64,000 nt of DNA from Paraburkholderia madseniana (GTDB taxonomy: Bacteria; Pseudomonadota; Gammaproteobacteria; Burkholderiales; Burkholderiaceae), in assembly GCF_009690905.1 (NCBI RefSeq), contig NZ_VOSW01000008.1, forward strand, positions 1 through 64,000, given 5' to 3'. The first letter of the stretch is position 1. Every line of letters starts with the position of its first letter. Shown piece by piece: positions 46,982 to 56,647 of this stretch. Below the pieces are notes generated by a model, which was not told where the DNA came from, ran no database searches, and was given only the letters and a program-made list of their open reading frames with translations. A program made the position numbers and the translations under genes.

Positions 46982-47554
46982 TTAGTTCTGGGCAATCGCG
47001 TGCCAGAACGCCTCAAAGCCGGCCTTGCGATAACGGTCGGTATTGGCCGGTTCGCGAGCGATGAAATCCATGGTGGTTTCGGCCAACGCCGCCATGATTG
47101 CCGACAGGAAAGCCGGCGGATGATCACGCAACGCGCCGCTCGCCACGCTTGCCTGAATCATTGCGTTGATGTCTGCGAAGGACTCCATGCCAGTTGCACG
47201 CGTGCAGTCGGTCAGACGCTCCGACACGAACAGTTGTGCCATTGCCCGGCGTTTTTGCGGTTGCGCCACGCCCCAGTCGACAAACCTGTTCCACACGTGC
47301 TGGACGCGCACGCGCACGCTGGCTTGCGTCGGATAGGTCGTCATCATCACTTCGCGCAGCTCCGCCTTGATGTCCAGGTAGAGCTGGTTCAGCAGCTCGT
47401 CCTTGTTGTCGAAGTACGTGAACAGCGTTCCTTCAGCCACGCCCGCGACTTTTGCGATGCGCGCGGTGGGCGCGGCCAAACCCTGCTCGGCAATCACCTC
47501 AGTTGCAGCGCCAAGGATGGCGTTGCGTTTGTCTTCGCTTTTCGGACGGGCCAT
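46982..47554 (-). CDS. TetR-family transcriptional regulator
   Basis: A 190-residue regulator with the HTH at residues 8-53 (KRNAILGAATEVIAEQGLAA, TARIAKVAGVAEGTLFTYFDNKDELLNQLY) and an all-helical ligand domain. The likely start is ATG 47554 (MARPKSEDKRNAIL); an ATG at 47578 adds eight residues. It precedes the SDR genes on the same strand and probably represses them and itself through the TGAGC/GCTCA-type sites around 46947 and 47583. The inducer is unknown. Confidence 0.93.
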   Translation of the reverse strand: MARPKSEDKRNAILGAATEVIAEQGLAAPTARIAKVAGVAEGTLFTYFDNKDELLNQLYLDIKAELREVMMTTYPTQASVRVRVQHVWNRFVDWGVAQPQKRRAMAQLFVSERLTDCTRATGMESFADINAMIQASVASGALRDHPPAFLSAIMAALAETTMDFIAREPANTDRYRKAGFEAFWHAIAQN

Positions 47555-47578
47555 ACGGTTCGCTTCGACTACAAACAA

Positions 47579-48018
47579 TCAATGAGTGATTGCTCAATCA
47601 TATCCGCAGGTGATCTCTTGTTCAAGCCATTTTCTATTGCCTGATGCTGGCCAGCAGGTCATTGGCTCGGACACACGCCGGAAAATGAAATGAATATGTA
47701 AGATTCATGTTTTCATCATGCGCCTAAATATATTCAAATCAACAAAAAATGATGCGTTCTTCGCGCATCGTACGCAAGCTTAGTAGAGAAATACCCGAGA
47801 TTTCTTAAGTCTGTAAGAATCCGATCCGATAACCAGTAAATGGGATACCGATTTATTGCCGGACGTTCGACGCACTCGCGGGATGCGTCTTAGGGAAGGC
47901 ACGAGGGGTAAACCGCGCGGGGCTGCCACGATGGTCGGCAGTCAGATAGACGCTCCCATGCCCGGACCTGAGAGTCCATTGCGAACACTTCAACGTTTCG
48001 TTATTGGAGAAAAAAATC
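47579..48018. other. AT-rich divergent control region
   Basis: 440 bases between the TetR gene and the chemoreceptor, noticeably AT-richer than the neighbouring genes. It contains a TetR-operator-like inverted repeat (47583-47596) and a sigma-28-like promoter (47806-47832). No coding frame is supported. Confidence 0.5.
47806..47832 (+). promoter_or_regulatory. sigma-28-type promoter of the chemoreceptor
   Basis: TAAG, exactly 15 bases, TCCGATAA closely matches the flagellar sigma factor consensus TAAA-N15-GCCGATAA, with two mismatches. It lies about 190 bases upstream of the GTG start, implying a long leader. Confidence 0.6.
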
Positions 48019-49743
48019 GTGACACTCAAGAACCTCACCATCAAGACCAAACTCATTGCCGGCTTCGGCATGCTGTCTCTCATTGTCGTCGCGGTTTCCG
48101 GCCTTTCCCTGAAGGCGCTGAGCGATTCGACCGAGGGGTTTTCCAACTTCGTCCACGGCATCAACGCACGCGCCGATATGGCGGTGCAGGTTCGAACCGC
48201 CGTGGACCGCCGAGCGATCGCGGCGCGCAACCTTGTGCTCGTGAGCAAACCCCAGGATCTCGAAGTAGAGAAAGCCGACGTGACGCGCGCTCACGAAGAC
48301 GTGCAAACCGACCTGAAAAAGCTCAACGACATGATCGCTAGCGCGACCGATACGTCGGAGAAAGCACGCAGTCTCGTCGCCGAGATCAATCGGGTCGAAG
48401 CGGCTTATGGTCCGGTTGCCCTCAACATCGTCAATCTCGCGCTCACCAACAAGCGGGACGAAGCGATCGTCGAGATGGACGAGCATTGCCGGCCGCTGCT
48501 CGCCGCGCTGATTCGCGCGACCAACGCGTATGCCGACTACACGCGCTCACGCCAGGAACAACTGGTCAACGAGTACACGGCGCATTACGAAAACCAGCGC
48601 AATCTGCTGATCGCGATCTGCCTTATCGCGCTGGGGCTCGCCGTCGGCGCATGCGTGGTGATCACGCGTGCAGTGACGGGGCCGCTGCGTTTTGCGATCG
48701 ACGTCGCGCGTACGGTGTCGGAAGGCGATCTGCGCACGCGCATCACGGTCGAGGGCAGCGACGAAACCAGCAAACTGCTGACCGCCCTGCGCGAGATGAA
48801 TGAACGGCTAACGGTGACCGTCGGACGAGTGCGCGACAGCAGCACCAGCATCGCCGGCGCGGCACGTCAGATCGCGGCGGGCAATATGGACCTGAGCCAG
48901 CGTACCGAGCAGCAGGCTGCTTCGTTGCAGGAAACCGCTTCCAGCATGGAAGAACTCACCTCCACGGTTAAGCAGAACGCGGACAACGCGCAGCAAGGCA
49001 GCATGCTGGCTGCGAATGCATCGTCGGTGGCACAAAAGGGTAGCGAGGTCGTCGGGCAGGTGGTGAACACGATGCACGACATCAGCGACAGCTCGACGAA
49101 GATCGCGGACATCACGGGCATCATCGAAGGCATAGCGTTCCAGACGAACATCCTCGCGCTGAACGCGGCGGTCGAAGCCGCGCGTGCGGGCGAACAGGGG
49201 CGGGGTTTCGCGGTAGTGGCGAGCGAAGTCAGAAGCCTGGCTCAACGTTCGTCGAGTGCTGCCAAGGAGATCAAGGACCTGATCGCCACCTCCGTGGACA
49301 AGATCCGCGACGGGTCCGCGCTTGCCGGCGAGGCGGGCAAGACGATGACTGAAGTGACTCAGGCAGTCGCACGAGTCACGGACATCATGTCGGAGATCGC
49401 AGCGGCCTCGACCGAACAAAGCCGTGGGATCGAGCAGGTCAATCTTGCGATTACGCAGATGGACAACGTCACGCAGCAGAATGCGGCTTTGGTGGAAGAG
49501 GCTGCAGCGGCTTCGCGGTCGATGGAAGACCAGGGGGAACAGTTGACTGACGCCGTGGCGTTTTTTCAGGTGAAGGATGCGGCGGCTGCGGTAGCGGCGG
49601 CTCCTGCTCGGCGCGAGGCGCCGCGGCGCGAGGTGGCGGCTGCTGTTGCGGTTGCTCCGAAACGCGTTGCACGGGCTACGGCCGTTGCGCCGGTTAATGC
49701 ACTTGCTACTGCGGCTGTAGATGACGGGTGGGATAAGTTCTGA
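48019..49743 (+). CDS. methyl-accepting chemotaxis protein with long C-terminal tether
   Basis: A 574-residue chemoreceptor. TM1 ([22 protein letters not shown]), periplasmic four-helix sensor, TM2 ([20 protein letters not shown]), HAMP, and the signalling hairpin [42 protein letters not shown]. The last 55 residues are an Ala/Val/Arg-rich tether ending DDGWDKF; the x-W-x-x-F end resembles the CheR-docking pentapeptide. The start is GTG 48019, with GGAGA at 48006-48010; a TTG at 48004 overlaps that site and is unlikely. No ATG exists in the region. Ligand unknown. Confidence 0.93.
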   Translation: MTLKNLTIKTKLIAGFGMLSLIVVAVSGLSLKALSDSTEGFSNFVHGINARADMAVQVRTAVDRRAIAARNLVLVSKPQDLEVEKADVTRAHEDVQTDLKKLNDMIASATDTSEKARSLVAEINRVEAAYGPVALNIVNLALTNKRDEAIVEMDEHCRPLLAALIRATNAYADYTRSRQEQLVNEYTAHYENQRNLLIAICLIALGLAVGACVVITRAVTGPLRFAIDVARTVSEGDLRTRITVEGSDETSKLLTALREMNERLTVTVGRVRDSSTSIAGAARQIAAGNMDLSQRTEQQAASLQETASSMEELTSTVKQNADNAQQGSMLAANASSVAQKGSEVVGQVVNTMHDISDSSTKIADITGIIEGIAFQTNILALNAAVEAARAGEQGRGFAVVASEVRSLAQRSSSAAKEIKDLIATSVDKIRDGSALAGEAGKTMTEVTQAVARVTDIMSEIAAASTEQSRGIEQVNLAITQMDNVTQQNAALVEEAAAASRSMEDQGEQLTDAVAFFQVKDAAAAVAAAPARREAPRREVAAAVAVAPKRVARATAVAPVNALATAAVDDGWDKF

Positions 49744-49772
49744 TCGGATCGTTCTGATTCGGGAAAGCGCCA

Positions 49773-49801
49773 CGCTCCCGCATGACAAGCACGCGGGAGC
49801 G
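49773..49801. terminator. convergent hairpin without clear T-run
   Basis: CGCTCCCGC / GCGGGAGCG, nine pairs with an 11-base loop, between the chemoreceptor and the molybdenum hydroxylase gene stops. There is no T-run, so terminator function is only inferred from position. Confidence 0.4.
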
Positions 49802-49841
49802 CAGTTAATCACGACGCTGCGCGTCGTCTTAGGTCAGCCCG

Positions 49842-52052
49842 TCAGGCGGTCTTTTCCGAAGCGGCAGGAAACGGCAGCGAGTGAATCCGCCTGCCGGTGG
49901 CCGCGAAGATCGCGTTCGCGACCGCCGGCCCGACCGGTGCGACACCCGGCTCGCCGACACCCGTCGGCGCTTCGCCCGACTGAACGATATGCACCTCGAC
50001 CTTGGGCATCTCCGCGAACCGCAGCACCTGGTAGCCGTCGAAGTTGTTCTGCTCGACCTTGCCGTCCTTCAGCGTGATCGCGCTGTGCAACGCCGCGCCG
50101 AGACCGAAGCCGATGCCGCCTTCCATCTGTGCGGCGATGACGTCGGGATTGATCGGCGTGCCGCAATCCACTGCACAGACGACGCGCTCCACTTTCACGT
50201 TACCGTCCTTGTCGACGGAGACTTCCGCGACTTGCGCGACGTACGTCTTGAACGCCTCGGCTACCGCGATGCCGCGCCCGCGGCCTTTGGGCAACGGTTT
50301 CGCCGGATCCCAGCCCGCTTTCTGGGCGGCGAGTTCGAGCACGCCCCGCATGCGCGGTTCATGTGCGAGCAGATCGCGGCGGAAGACGAACGGGTCCTTT
50401 CTCGCGGCGTGCGCGGCTTCGTCGATGAATGCCTCGACCGCGAATGCCGTATGCGAGCTGCCGACCACCCGCCACCACAACACGGGCACGCCGGTCTGCG
50501 TGGTCGTCAGTTCAACCGAGATGTTCGGAATCGCGTAGGCCACGTTAGCGGCCCCCTCGACGGACGTCCCGTCGATCCCGTTCTTGACCATCACGCTGGC
50601 GAACGGCGTGCCGGCAAGAATCGACTGACCGACGATGCGATGCCGCCAGCCGACGAGCTTGCCGTCGGCGCTCAGGCCCGCGTCGAGCTTGTGGAAGTAC
50701 ATCGGCCGGTAGAGGCCGCCGTGGATGTCGTCCTCGCGGGTCCACTGCAGCTTGACCGGCGTGCCGTTCGCGCCCAGCGCCTTCGCGATCGACACGGCCT
50801 CGACGATATAGTCCGACTGGGTGTTCGCGCGTCTGCCGAAGCTTCCACCCGCATACAGCGTGTGGATCTTTACCTGCTGCGGATCGAGCCCCGCCGTATG
50901 TGCGGCGTTGGCCTGGTCGATGGTCTGAAACTGGTCGCCGGCCCAGATTTCGCAACTGTCAGCGGTGAGTTTGACAACCGCGTCGAGCGGTTCCATCGGC
51001 GCGTGAGCGAGATACGGGAACGCATAGCTGCCGGAGATTTTTTTCACCGCGCCTGCGAGCGCCTTCGTCGCATCACCGTCTTTTCGGGCGGACATACCGG
51101 GCTGCTCGGCGAGCTGCCGGTATTCAGCCATGATCGCGTCCGAGCTGCGCTTTTCGGCCTTTGAATCGTCCCATTCGACCTTCAACGCATCGCGGCCCTG
51201 CTTCGCCGCCCAGAAACCCTTCGCGACCACCGCGACGCCACCCGGCACTTGCACGACCGAGACGACGCCGGGCACCGCTGTCGCGGCCGACGCATCGAAC
51301 GACTTGACCGTCGCGCCGAAGAGCGGCGGACGCTGCAGCAGTGCGACCAGCATGCCTGGGAATGTCACGTCGAGCGTGAACTGCGCAGTACCGTTGGTTT
51401 TCGGCGGCACGTCGACGCGCGGCAGTTGACGGCCGATCAAACGAAAATCCTTCGGCGACTTGAGCGTGACCGTGTCCGGCACCGGCAAGCGGGCCGCGGC
51501 CGACGCGAGCGAACCGTAGGTCGCGGTCCGGTTCGTGGCCGCGTGATGAACGCTGCCGTCGCGCGTCGTCAGCTCGGAGGCGGGCACCTGCCACTGCGCA
51601 GCGGCGGCCGAGACCAGCATTGCGCGCGCTTTCGCGCCGGCTTCGCGCAATTGCATCCACGAGTTGGCCATCGCCGAACTGCCGCCCGTGCCCTGGATCG
51701 TGCCGAACGCGAGATTCGCATAGCGCTTCGCATCGGCGGGCGCGCTTTCGACACGCACGTCCTGCCAGTTCGCATCCAGCTCTTCCGCGACGATCGTCGC
51801 GATGCCGGTGTACGCGCCCTGGCCCATCTCGACATGCTTCGCGATGACCGTGACGCTGTTGTCGGGCGCGACGCGCAGGAATGCATTGGGTGCGAACGTC
51901 GCCTCGGGCATCGTGGCGGCGAGCGCGCGGCGGCCCGTGCCCGCCCATTCGAAGCCGATGGTGAGACCGACTGCCGCGAAGGCGCCGGCTGCTTTCAGGA
52001 AGGTTCGGCGCGACGGGCGTACCGCATCCGTGAGATCGAGATCGGTCGTCAT
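49842..52052 (-). CDS. iorB: isoquinoline 1-oxidoreductase-type molybdenum hydroxylase, large subunit
   Basis: A 736-residue molybdopterin-binding subunit of the xanthine oxidase family, iorB type. A twin-arginine signal (SRRTFLKAAGAFAAVG) sends it across the membrane. Molybdenum-domain segments are HVEMGQGAYTGIATIVAEEL, GTIQGTGGSSAMANSW, YAFPYLAHAPMEPL, YAGGSFGRRANTQSDYI, VLWWRVVGSSHTAFAVEAF and GVGEPGVAPVGPAVANAIF with the catalytic Glu. It likely hydroxylates an N-heterocycle or aldehyde, feeding electrons to the small subunit. The small-subunit gene ends two bases upstream. No c-type cytochrome gene is adjacent. Confidence 0.92.
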   Translation of the reverse strand: MTTDLDLTDAVRPSRRTFLKAAGAFAAVGLTIGFEWAGTGRRALAATMPEATFAPNAFLRVAPDNSVTVIAKHVEMGQGAYTGIATIVAEELDANWQDVRVESAPADAKRYANLAFGTIQGTGGSSAMANSWMQLREAGAKARAMLVSAAAAQWQVPASELTTRDGSVHHAATNRTATYGSLASAAARLPVPDTVTLKSPKDFRLIGRQLPRVDVPPKTNGTAQFTLDVTFPGMLVALLQRPPLFGATVKSFDASAATAVPGVVSVVQVPGGVAVVAKGFWAAKQGRDALKVEWDDSKAEKRSSDAIMAEYRQLAEQPGMSARKDGDATKALAGAVKKISGSYAFPYLAHAPMEPLDAVVKLTADSCEIWAGDQFQTIDQANAAHTAGLDPQQVKIHTLYAGGSFGRRANTQSDYIVEAVSIAKALGANGTPVKLQWTREDDIHGGLYRPMYFHKLDAGLSADGKLVGWRHRIVGQSILAGTPFASVMVKNGIDGTSVEGAANVAYAIPNISVELTTTQTGVPVLWWRVVGSSHTAFAVEAFIDEAAHAARKDPFVFRRDLLAHEPRMRGVLELAAQKAGWDPAKPLPKGRGRGIAVAEAFKTYVAQVAEVSVDKDGNVKVERVVCAVDCGTPINPDVIAAQMEGGIGFGLGAALHSAITLKDGKVEQNNFDGYQVLRFAEMPKVEVHIVQSGEAPTGVGEPGVAPVGPAVANAIFAATGRRIHSLPFPAASEKTA

Positions 52053-52054
52053 GG

Positions 52055-52516
52055 TCAGGCCTTCAGGGTGGCGGCGGCTTCGTGGATGGCCGCGCGAATG
52101 CGGGTGTAGGTCGCACAGCGGCAGAGATTGCCGTTCATTGCGGCGTCAATGTCGGCGTCAGTGGGCGTCGCGTTATGTTCGAGCAAGGCTGTCGCGGACA
52201 TGATCTGTCCGGACTGACAGTAGCCGCACTGCGGCACCTGAAGCTTGACCCATGCGGCCTGAATGGCTTTTGCGGGCCGGCTTTCAATGCCTTCGATAGT
52301 CGTGATGCGCTTGCCCGCGATAGCCGCAAGCGGCAGCACGCACGAGCGGGTGGCCTCGCCTTCCAGATGAACCGTGCAGGCGCCGCATTGCGCCATGCCG
52401 CAGCCGAACTTCGTGCCGTGCAGGCCCGCGTCCTCGCGGATCGCCCAGAGGAGCGGCGTGGTGGGATCGGCATCGAACGTAACGTTCTTGCCGTTGAGGA
52501 CAAACGATGTAGACAT
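52055..52516 (-). CDS. iorA: isoquinoline 1-oxidoreductase-type [2Fe-2S] small subunit
   Basis: A 153-residue protein with two [2Fe-2S] clusters: plant-type [13 protein letters not shown]...TRSC in the N-terminal half, and CGYCQSGQ plus [14 protein letters not shown] in the C-terminal half. It passes electrons from the molybdenum subunit. GGAGAGG precedes ATG 52516. The in-frame open stretch upstream is antisense to the AraC gene and is not part of it. It is divergent from an AraC-family gene, the likely regulator. Confidence 0.93.
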   Translation of the reverse strand: MSTSFVLNGKNVTFDADPTTPLLWAIREDAGLHGTKFGCGMAQCGACTVHLEGEATRSCVLPLAAIAGKRITTIEGIESRPAKAIQAAWVKLQVPQCGYCQSGQIMSATALLEHNATPTDADIDAAMNGNLCRCATYTRIRAAIHEAAATLKA

Positions 52517-52696
52517 GGAACCTCTCCGTGGGGAAAGCCCGGACTTGGCGCCGGGTGTACGCGGCAGTGTGTACCGACTGCCTGCTGTTGCGCTTACACA
52601 ATCCTGCAAATTTATTGAACAATGCTGCAAATCCAGCAGGCCAGCCGCGCTTGCCCGGCAGCGGTTGGGTATGCTCGATTCCGTCCACGGATTTTC

Positions 52697-53647
52697 ATGC
52701 GCATGAAACAGCATTCCTCCCGGCCCGATCCTTCGGCGGCACGCGAAACCGCGCGCCGCGAACTCGCCGCGCTCATCAGCCGCTTCGCGCCGACGGACGG
52801 CACCCATCAGACGGCGATCCCGTCGCTCACGTTCTATCGCTACTCGCAGCCCGTGGATCTCGGTTGCGGCGTGACGAACTCCGCATTCGTGTTCGCGGCG
52901 CAGGGCGCCAAGCGGGTCATGGTCGCGGGGCAGGCGTACGTCTACGATCATCTGCATTGCCTCGTGACGTCCGTCGATCTGCCAGTGATGTCGCGGGTGA
53001 CGCGGGCGTCGCCCGACGCGCCTTATCTGTGTGTGAAGTTCTCGCTCGATCCGCAGCGGATCGTCGAACTGGCGACGCAACTGCGTCTGCCTGAACCGGA
53101 TGCCGCGTCGGCAGGCGAAGGCATCGCTGTGGCCACGCTGTCGGCACCGGTTTTCGATGCTGCGCTGCGACTTGTACGATTGCTCGATACTCCGGGTGAC
53201 ATTCCCGTACTCGCACCGCTCATCGAAAAGGAATTGCTCTACCGGCTGATGACGAGCGAGCAAGGGAAACGGCTGCGGCAGGTCGCGGTAAACGGGAGTC
53301 AGACGTACCGGATCGCGCGGGCAATCGAGTGGATCCAGAATCACTACACCGAGCTTTTGCGGATGGAGACGCTGGCACAGGCGGTGAACATGAGCGTGTC
53401 GTCGCTCCATCATCACTTCAAGAACGTCACGACACTGACTCCGCTGCAGTATCAGAAGCAACTGCGGCTACATGAGGCGCGCAGATTGCTGCTGCGGCAT
53501 AGCGGAGATGTCGGGTCGGTTGCGGTCCGGGTCGGGTATGAGAGCCCTTCGCAGTTCAGTCGCGAATATAGCCGGCACTTCGGCGCGCCGCCGCTTCGCG
53601 ACATCGCGCAGTTGAGGCGTTTGGATGGGGTGGAGTTTCGGGAGTAG
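52697..53647 (+). CDS. AraC-family transcriptional regulator
   Basis: A 316-residue regulator. The N-terminal AraC_N domain ([63 protein letters not shown]) is of the YqhC/alcohol-aldehyde type. The C-terminal two-HTH domain ([77 protein letters not shown]) is intact. The start is ATG 52697 or 52703; neither has a strong ribosome site. It is divergent from iorAB across 180 bases and is its probable activator. Confidence 0.92.
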   Translation: MRMKQHSSRPDPSAARETARRELAALISRFAPTDGTHQTAIPSLTFYRYSQPVDLGCGVTNSAFVFAAQGAKRVMVAGQAYVYDHLHCLVTSVDLPVMSRVTRASPDAPYLCVKFSLDPQRIVELATQLRLPEPDAASAGEGIAVATLSAPVFDAALRLVRLLDTPGDIPVLAPLIEKELLYRLMTSEQGKRLRQVAVNGSQTYRIARAIEWIQNHYTELLRMETLAQAVNMSVSSLHHHFKNVTTLTPLQYQKQLRLHEARRLLLRHSGDVGSVAVRVGYESPSQFSREYSRHFGAPPLRDIAQLRRLDGVEFRE

Positions 53648-53714
53648 GGGCAAGTCGCATGCGCGACATCTCCCTTTGAAGGCGATGGAGGCGATTGGAC
53701 TTCGTTAGAAACAG

Positions 53715-53748
53715 AAAACCCCGCGAACCTTTCGGCTGCGGGGCTTTT
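53715..53748. terminator. terminator at the AraC/tRNA boundary
   Basis: AAAACCCCGC / GCGGGGCTTTT stem with one bulged C and a 13-base loop. On the minus strand it directly follows the tRNA 3' fragment, and on the + strand the AraC gene, so it may serve both. Confidence 0.7.
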
Positions 53749-53780
53749 GGACAATCTCGGACCACTTCGGATGTGATCTT

Positions 53781-53829
53781 TGGTGGGAGGAGGAGGATCG
53801 AACTCCCGACCTTCGCATTGCGAATACGA
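53781..53829 (-). tRNA. tRNA 3'-end fragment, island attachment site (attL)
   Basis: Read on the minus strand, the segment ends ...GGGAG, TTCGATC, CTCCT (T-arm), CCTCCCA (3' acceptor strand) and an encoded CCA at 53781-53783. The anticodon-stem 3' strand TGCGA and variable loop precede it. No matching 5' acceptor strand (TGGGAGG) or D-arm is found in the next bases, so this is only the 3' part of a tRNA gene. That is the usual trace left when an element integrates into a tRNA 3' end; the whole tRNA should be at the far island end beyond this window. The amino-acid identity cannot be fixed from this fragment. Confidence 0.75.
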
Positions 53830-54004
53830 ACAAGTCGGGATTCCTTTGGATAGATTGACATACATCGGCACCCGCAAACCATTGTATTTTAACGAATATC
53901 TTGAATTCAACCACCCATTGACATTGATCTAAATACCTTTGGTACCGCATAATCCGGTTACACAGCGGTTACACGGGATTGCCGACTCACAAAAAGGAGG
54001 CTCG

Positions 54005-55369
54005 GTGGCGAAGGTCAATTTCACTGCGGCGCGGGTAGAAGCCCATCGCTGCGCCGAAGGTAAGTCACAGTCGTTTCTCTGGGACAGTAAGACCCCGGGG
54101 CTGGGCTTGCGTGCCACAACCGGCGGTGCAAAAGCTTACATTTTCCAAGGGAAGATACATGGTTCGACGGTGCGGATCACGATCGGTGATCCGAGAAGTT
54201 GGGCGATCGATGTGGCGCAGGAGCGAGCACGTAGCCTCCAGACGCTCATCGACGGCGGCATCGATCCTCGGGAACGAGAGGCTGAGCAGAAGGCTGCACA
54301 CGAGGCCCGACAGGCAGCCAAACGCCGTCAGGATGTGACCGTCGGGGAAGCGTGGGAACAGTACCTGGAGCATCTACGAACGAAGATTTCGCCCAAGACG
54401 AAGAAGCCCAGGTCGGAAAGATACATTACAGACCATATCAACCTCTCCTCGCCCGGCGGTGGTATCGCAAAACGTGGCGGCAAAGAAAAAGTGCGCGGCC
54501 CATTAGCACCGCTCATGCCGTGCAGGTTGTCCGAAATCACGGCAACGAGCATGGCCGAGTGGCTGGCGGTTGAAATAGCCCGTGGACCGACGAACGCCGC
54601 TCACGCGTTTGGTCTGTTTAAGGCATTCATTCGGTGGTGTGACACGCACGAGACGTACGCAGGCACTATATCCCACGACGCCTACACGTCGCCAAAGGTA
54701 AAGGGGATTCTGCCTCGTAGCGTCGCGAAAGACGACTGTCTGCAGCGCGAGCAGTTGAATGTTTGGTTTGGCGCCGTACGTTGCATCGCGAATCCTGTCA
54801 TCAGTGCATACCTGCAAGGTCTTCTGATCACAGGCGCTCGTCGGGAAGAGCTAGCAGCATTGCGCTGGGAAGATGTGGACTTCCGCTGGCGCAGCTTGAC
54901 CATGAACGACAAAATCGAGGGTACCGGCGGCAGAACCATCCCGCTGTCTCCGTATTTGGCGAGTCTATTGTTGAATCTGAAGCGACTGAACGAAACTCCT
55001 CCCAACAAGCGGCAAGCCACGCGTCTCGCCCAAAATGGCGAGCAGTGGGCGCCATCCGAGTGGGTGTTCACTAGCAGGACCGCAGCCGATGGGAAAATTG
55101 CCGAGCCGCGCCATGCGCATAACCGCGCGTTGGCCCCTACAGGTTTGCCGCATATTTCGCTTCACGGCTTGCGCCGATCATTTGGCACACTTTCGGAGTG
55201 GGTCGAAGTTCCCGTTGGCGTCGTAGCCCAAATCCAAGGTCATAAGCCATCGGCCATCGCCGAAAAACACTATCGACGCCGCCCCCTTGATCTGTTGCGG
55301 ATGTGGCATGACAAGATCGAAGCCTGGATGCTCGAACAAGCGAAGATCAAGTTTGAACCGTTGAAGTGA
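54005..55369 (+). CDS. tyrosine-recombinase integrase
   Basis: A 454-residue site-specific recombinase of the P4-like/DUF4102 class. It has an N-terminal DUF4102-type arm-binding domain (SFLWDSKTPGLGLRATTGGAKAYIF, IGDPRSWAIDVAQERARSLQ), a core-binding segment (TVGEAWEQYLEH) and the catalytic domain. The catalytic residues are present: Arg in TGARREELAALRW (about 278), His387/Arg390 in LHGLRRSF, GHK at 412-414 and Tyr423 in HYRRRP. GTG 54005 is chosen because AGGAGG (53995-54000) is just upstream; a TTG at 53939 is weaker. It lies next to the tRNA fragment, as expected for an island integrase. Confidence 0.95.
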   Translation: MAKVNFTAARVEAHRCAEGKSQSFLWDSKTPGLGLRATTGGAKAYIFQGKIHGSTVRITIGDPRSWAIDVAQERARSLQTLIDGGIDPREREAEQKAAHEARQAAKRRQDVTVGEAWEQYLEHLRTKISPKTKKPRSERYITDHINLSSPGGGIAKRGGKEKVRGPLAPLMPCRLSEITATSMAEWLAVEIARGPTNAAHAFGLFKAFIRWCDTHETYAGTISHDAYTSPKVKGILPRSVAKDDCLQREQLNVWFGAVRCIANPVISAYLQGLLITGARREELAALRWEDVDFRWRSLTMNDKIEGTGGRTIPLSPYLASLLLNLKRLNETPPNKRQATRLAQNGEQWAPSEWVFTSRTAADGKIAEPRHAHNRALAPTGLPHISLHGLRRSFGTLSEWVEVPVGVVAQIQGHKPSAIAEKHYRRRPLDLLRMWHDKIEAWMLEQAKIKFEPLK

Positions 55370-55392
55370 TTCCACGCGGCCTGTGCGCCGAC

Positions 55393-56647
55393 TCACCCCA
55401 GGTCCGGTGGAGCACGAAAGGCAGCGCGGCGCCGGGTGGGATCAAGGTCGTCGGCAACCGTCAACGCCCATTCGCGCCAGGTGCTATACGCGTCTGCGGG
55501 TCGAGCGCCGCTGCCTATTTGATTGTCCAGCATGGCGAGGTACGCACGGATCAGTACTGCGAGTCGCCAATTCTCGACCTCCGAAATTAACACCTCGCGC
55601 CGCTGACTTTCCTCCTCGGCCTTTCTCAGTGCCTCCTTTCGTTGCCGCTCTTCTTCCTGGCGTCGGCTTTCAGTCTCTTTCGATTTCCGCTCGAGTTCTG
55701 CCCATTCGGCGACCCTTCGGATGGAACCTTGATGCCGATTGTCGATCGCCGCGAGAACGCGTTCGAACTGGTTCTCCAGCAGTTGACCAGGAAGATCCGC
55801 GAGCTCGGTATGCCCTGTTCCTTGCTGCTCGACAAACAGCGCAAGTTTCCCCGTGGGCGCCAGCGTCCGGAGCGGTTCACGAGACTTGTTCCAGCTGTTA
55901 ATGCGATAACGGGTGCCTCGGCTCAGCTTCTCAGTGATGCGAATCTTGACGTAGGCACCTTGTTTGGACAACTTTAGTCTTTCATCGCTTTTCGCAATTT
56001 CGACTACATACCCGCTCCGCTATGTGGCAGACATCGTTGAGCAAAGAAAGTCCTCGCTTATAGCTGCATACGGATAAACGCGCCACAAGCTTCCGATGCG
56101 TTGTCGTAAGTAGTAGTTGCCCGGCATCACAAAAGTACTCCCAACTACCATATACAGCATCCGCGTCCGGCGGGTATCGCTTCCCCGGATTAGTTTGTTC
56201 CAAGTCATGTTTCTTCTTTAGGCGATTGGCTCGAGCGGCATCTTTTTCCATTTGCTGTCGCAGCCCGCGGAGAGCGGGATGCCAATGCGCTTGCGGCTCC
56301 TGCGCAACCCCAATGGCAACGCCAGCGTCGCGTCGAACTCGCACGAGGGGCGGCGCACCTGGGTATTGCATTTGGCAAACCGGTTGCGCTTCGATCGACG
56401 GAGTCGACGCAGCCACCGTCTGCCGGGACGAGACAGGCGGAAGCGCGGGTCGCTCGACCGGTCGCCCTAGTTCCGTGCGTGTCCAATGTCCCGGCGCAGG
56501 CACTGGAATCTGAAGGGCGTCACATACTCGCCGAACCTCTGTTCCGGAAATACCGTGTTTCTTGCCAACGTGCACCATTGGAGCAGCCCGTACGTCTTCG
56601 AAAAGTTGCTCACGATCGAATGAATTCGGATCACGGTTGTTTAGCAT
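55393..56647 (-). pseudogene. frame-broken HTH/coiled-coil protein gene
   Basis: Two minus-strand frames together make one protein. The first runs from ATG 56647 (GGGGAG ribosome site) to a TGA at 55982-55984 and carries the N-terminal segment FDREQLFEDVRAAPMVHVGKKHGISGTEVRRV, a HTH-type module common in island proteins. The second is open from about 56019 to 55393 and holds the matching continuation YVVEIAKSDERL, LSKQGAYVKIRITEKLSRG, a charged coiled coil (RRQEEERQRKEALRKAEEES) and WREWALTVADDLDP. Joining them needs a +1 shift (one extra base, or two lost) within 55985-56019. No ATG or ribosome site starts the second part, so the gene is probably inactivated; a programmed shift is not excluded. 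Function unknown. Confidence 0.7.

Noticed and set aside
48004..48018. TTG 48004 as the chemoreceptor start
   Set aside because: It overlaps the GGAGA ribosome site that properly serves GTG 48019.
52517..53461. An N-terminal extension of iorA across the AraC gene
   Set aside because: The extension is antisense to the intact AraC gene; the [2Fe-2S] protein begins at ATG 52516 with a GGAGAGG ribosome site.
53781..53860. An intact tRNA gene on the minus strand
   Set aside because: The 5' acceptor strand and D-arm are missing; only the 3' part is present, so it is treated as an attachment-site fragment.
55393..55971. A separate 192-residue gene starting at TTG 55971
   Set aside because: No ribosome site, and the conserved sequence continues upstream in the same frame to about 56019, matching the preceding broken frame.
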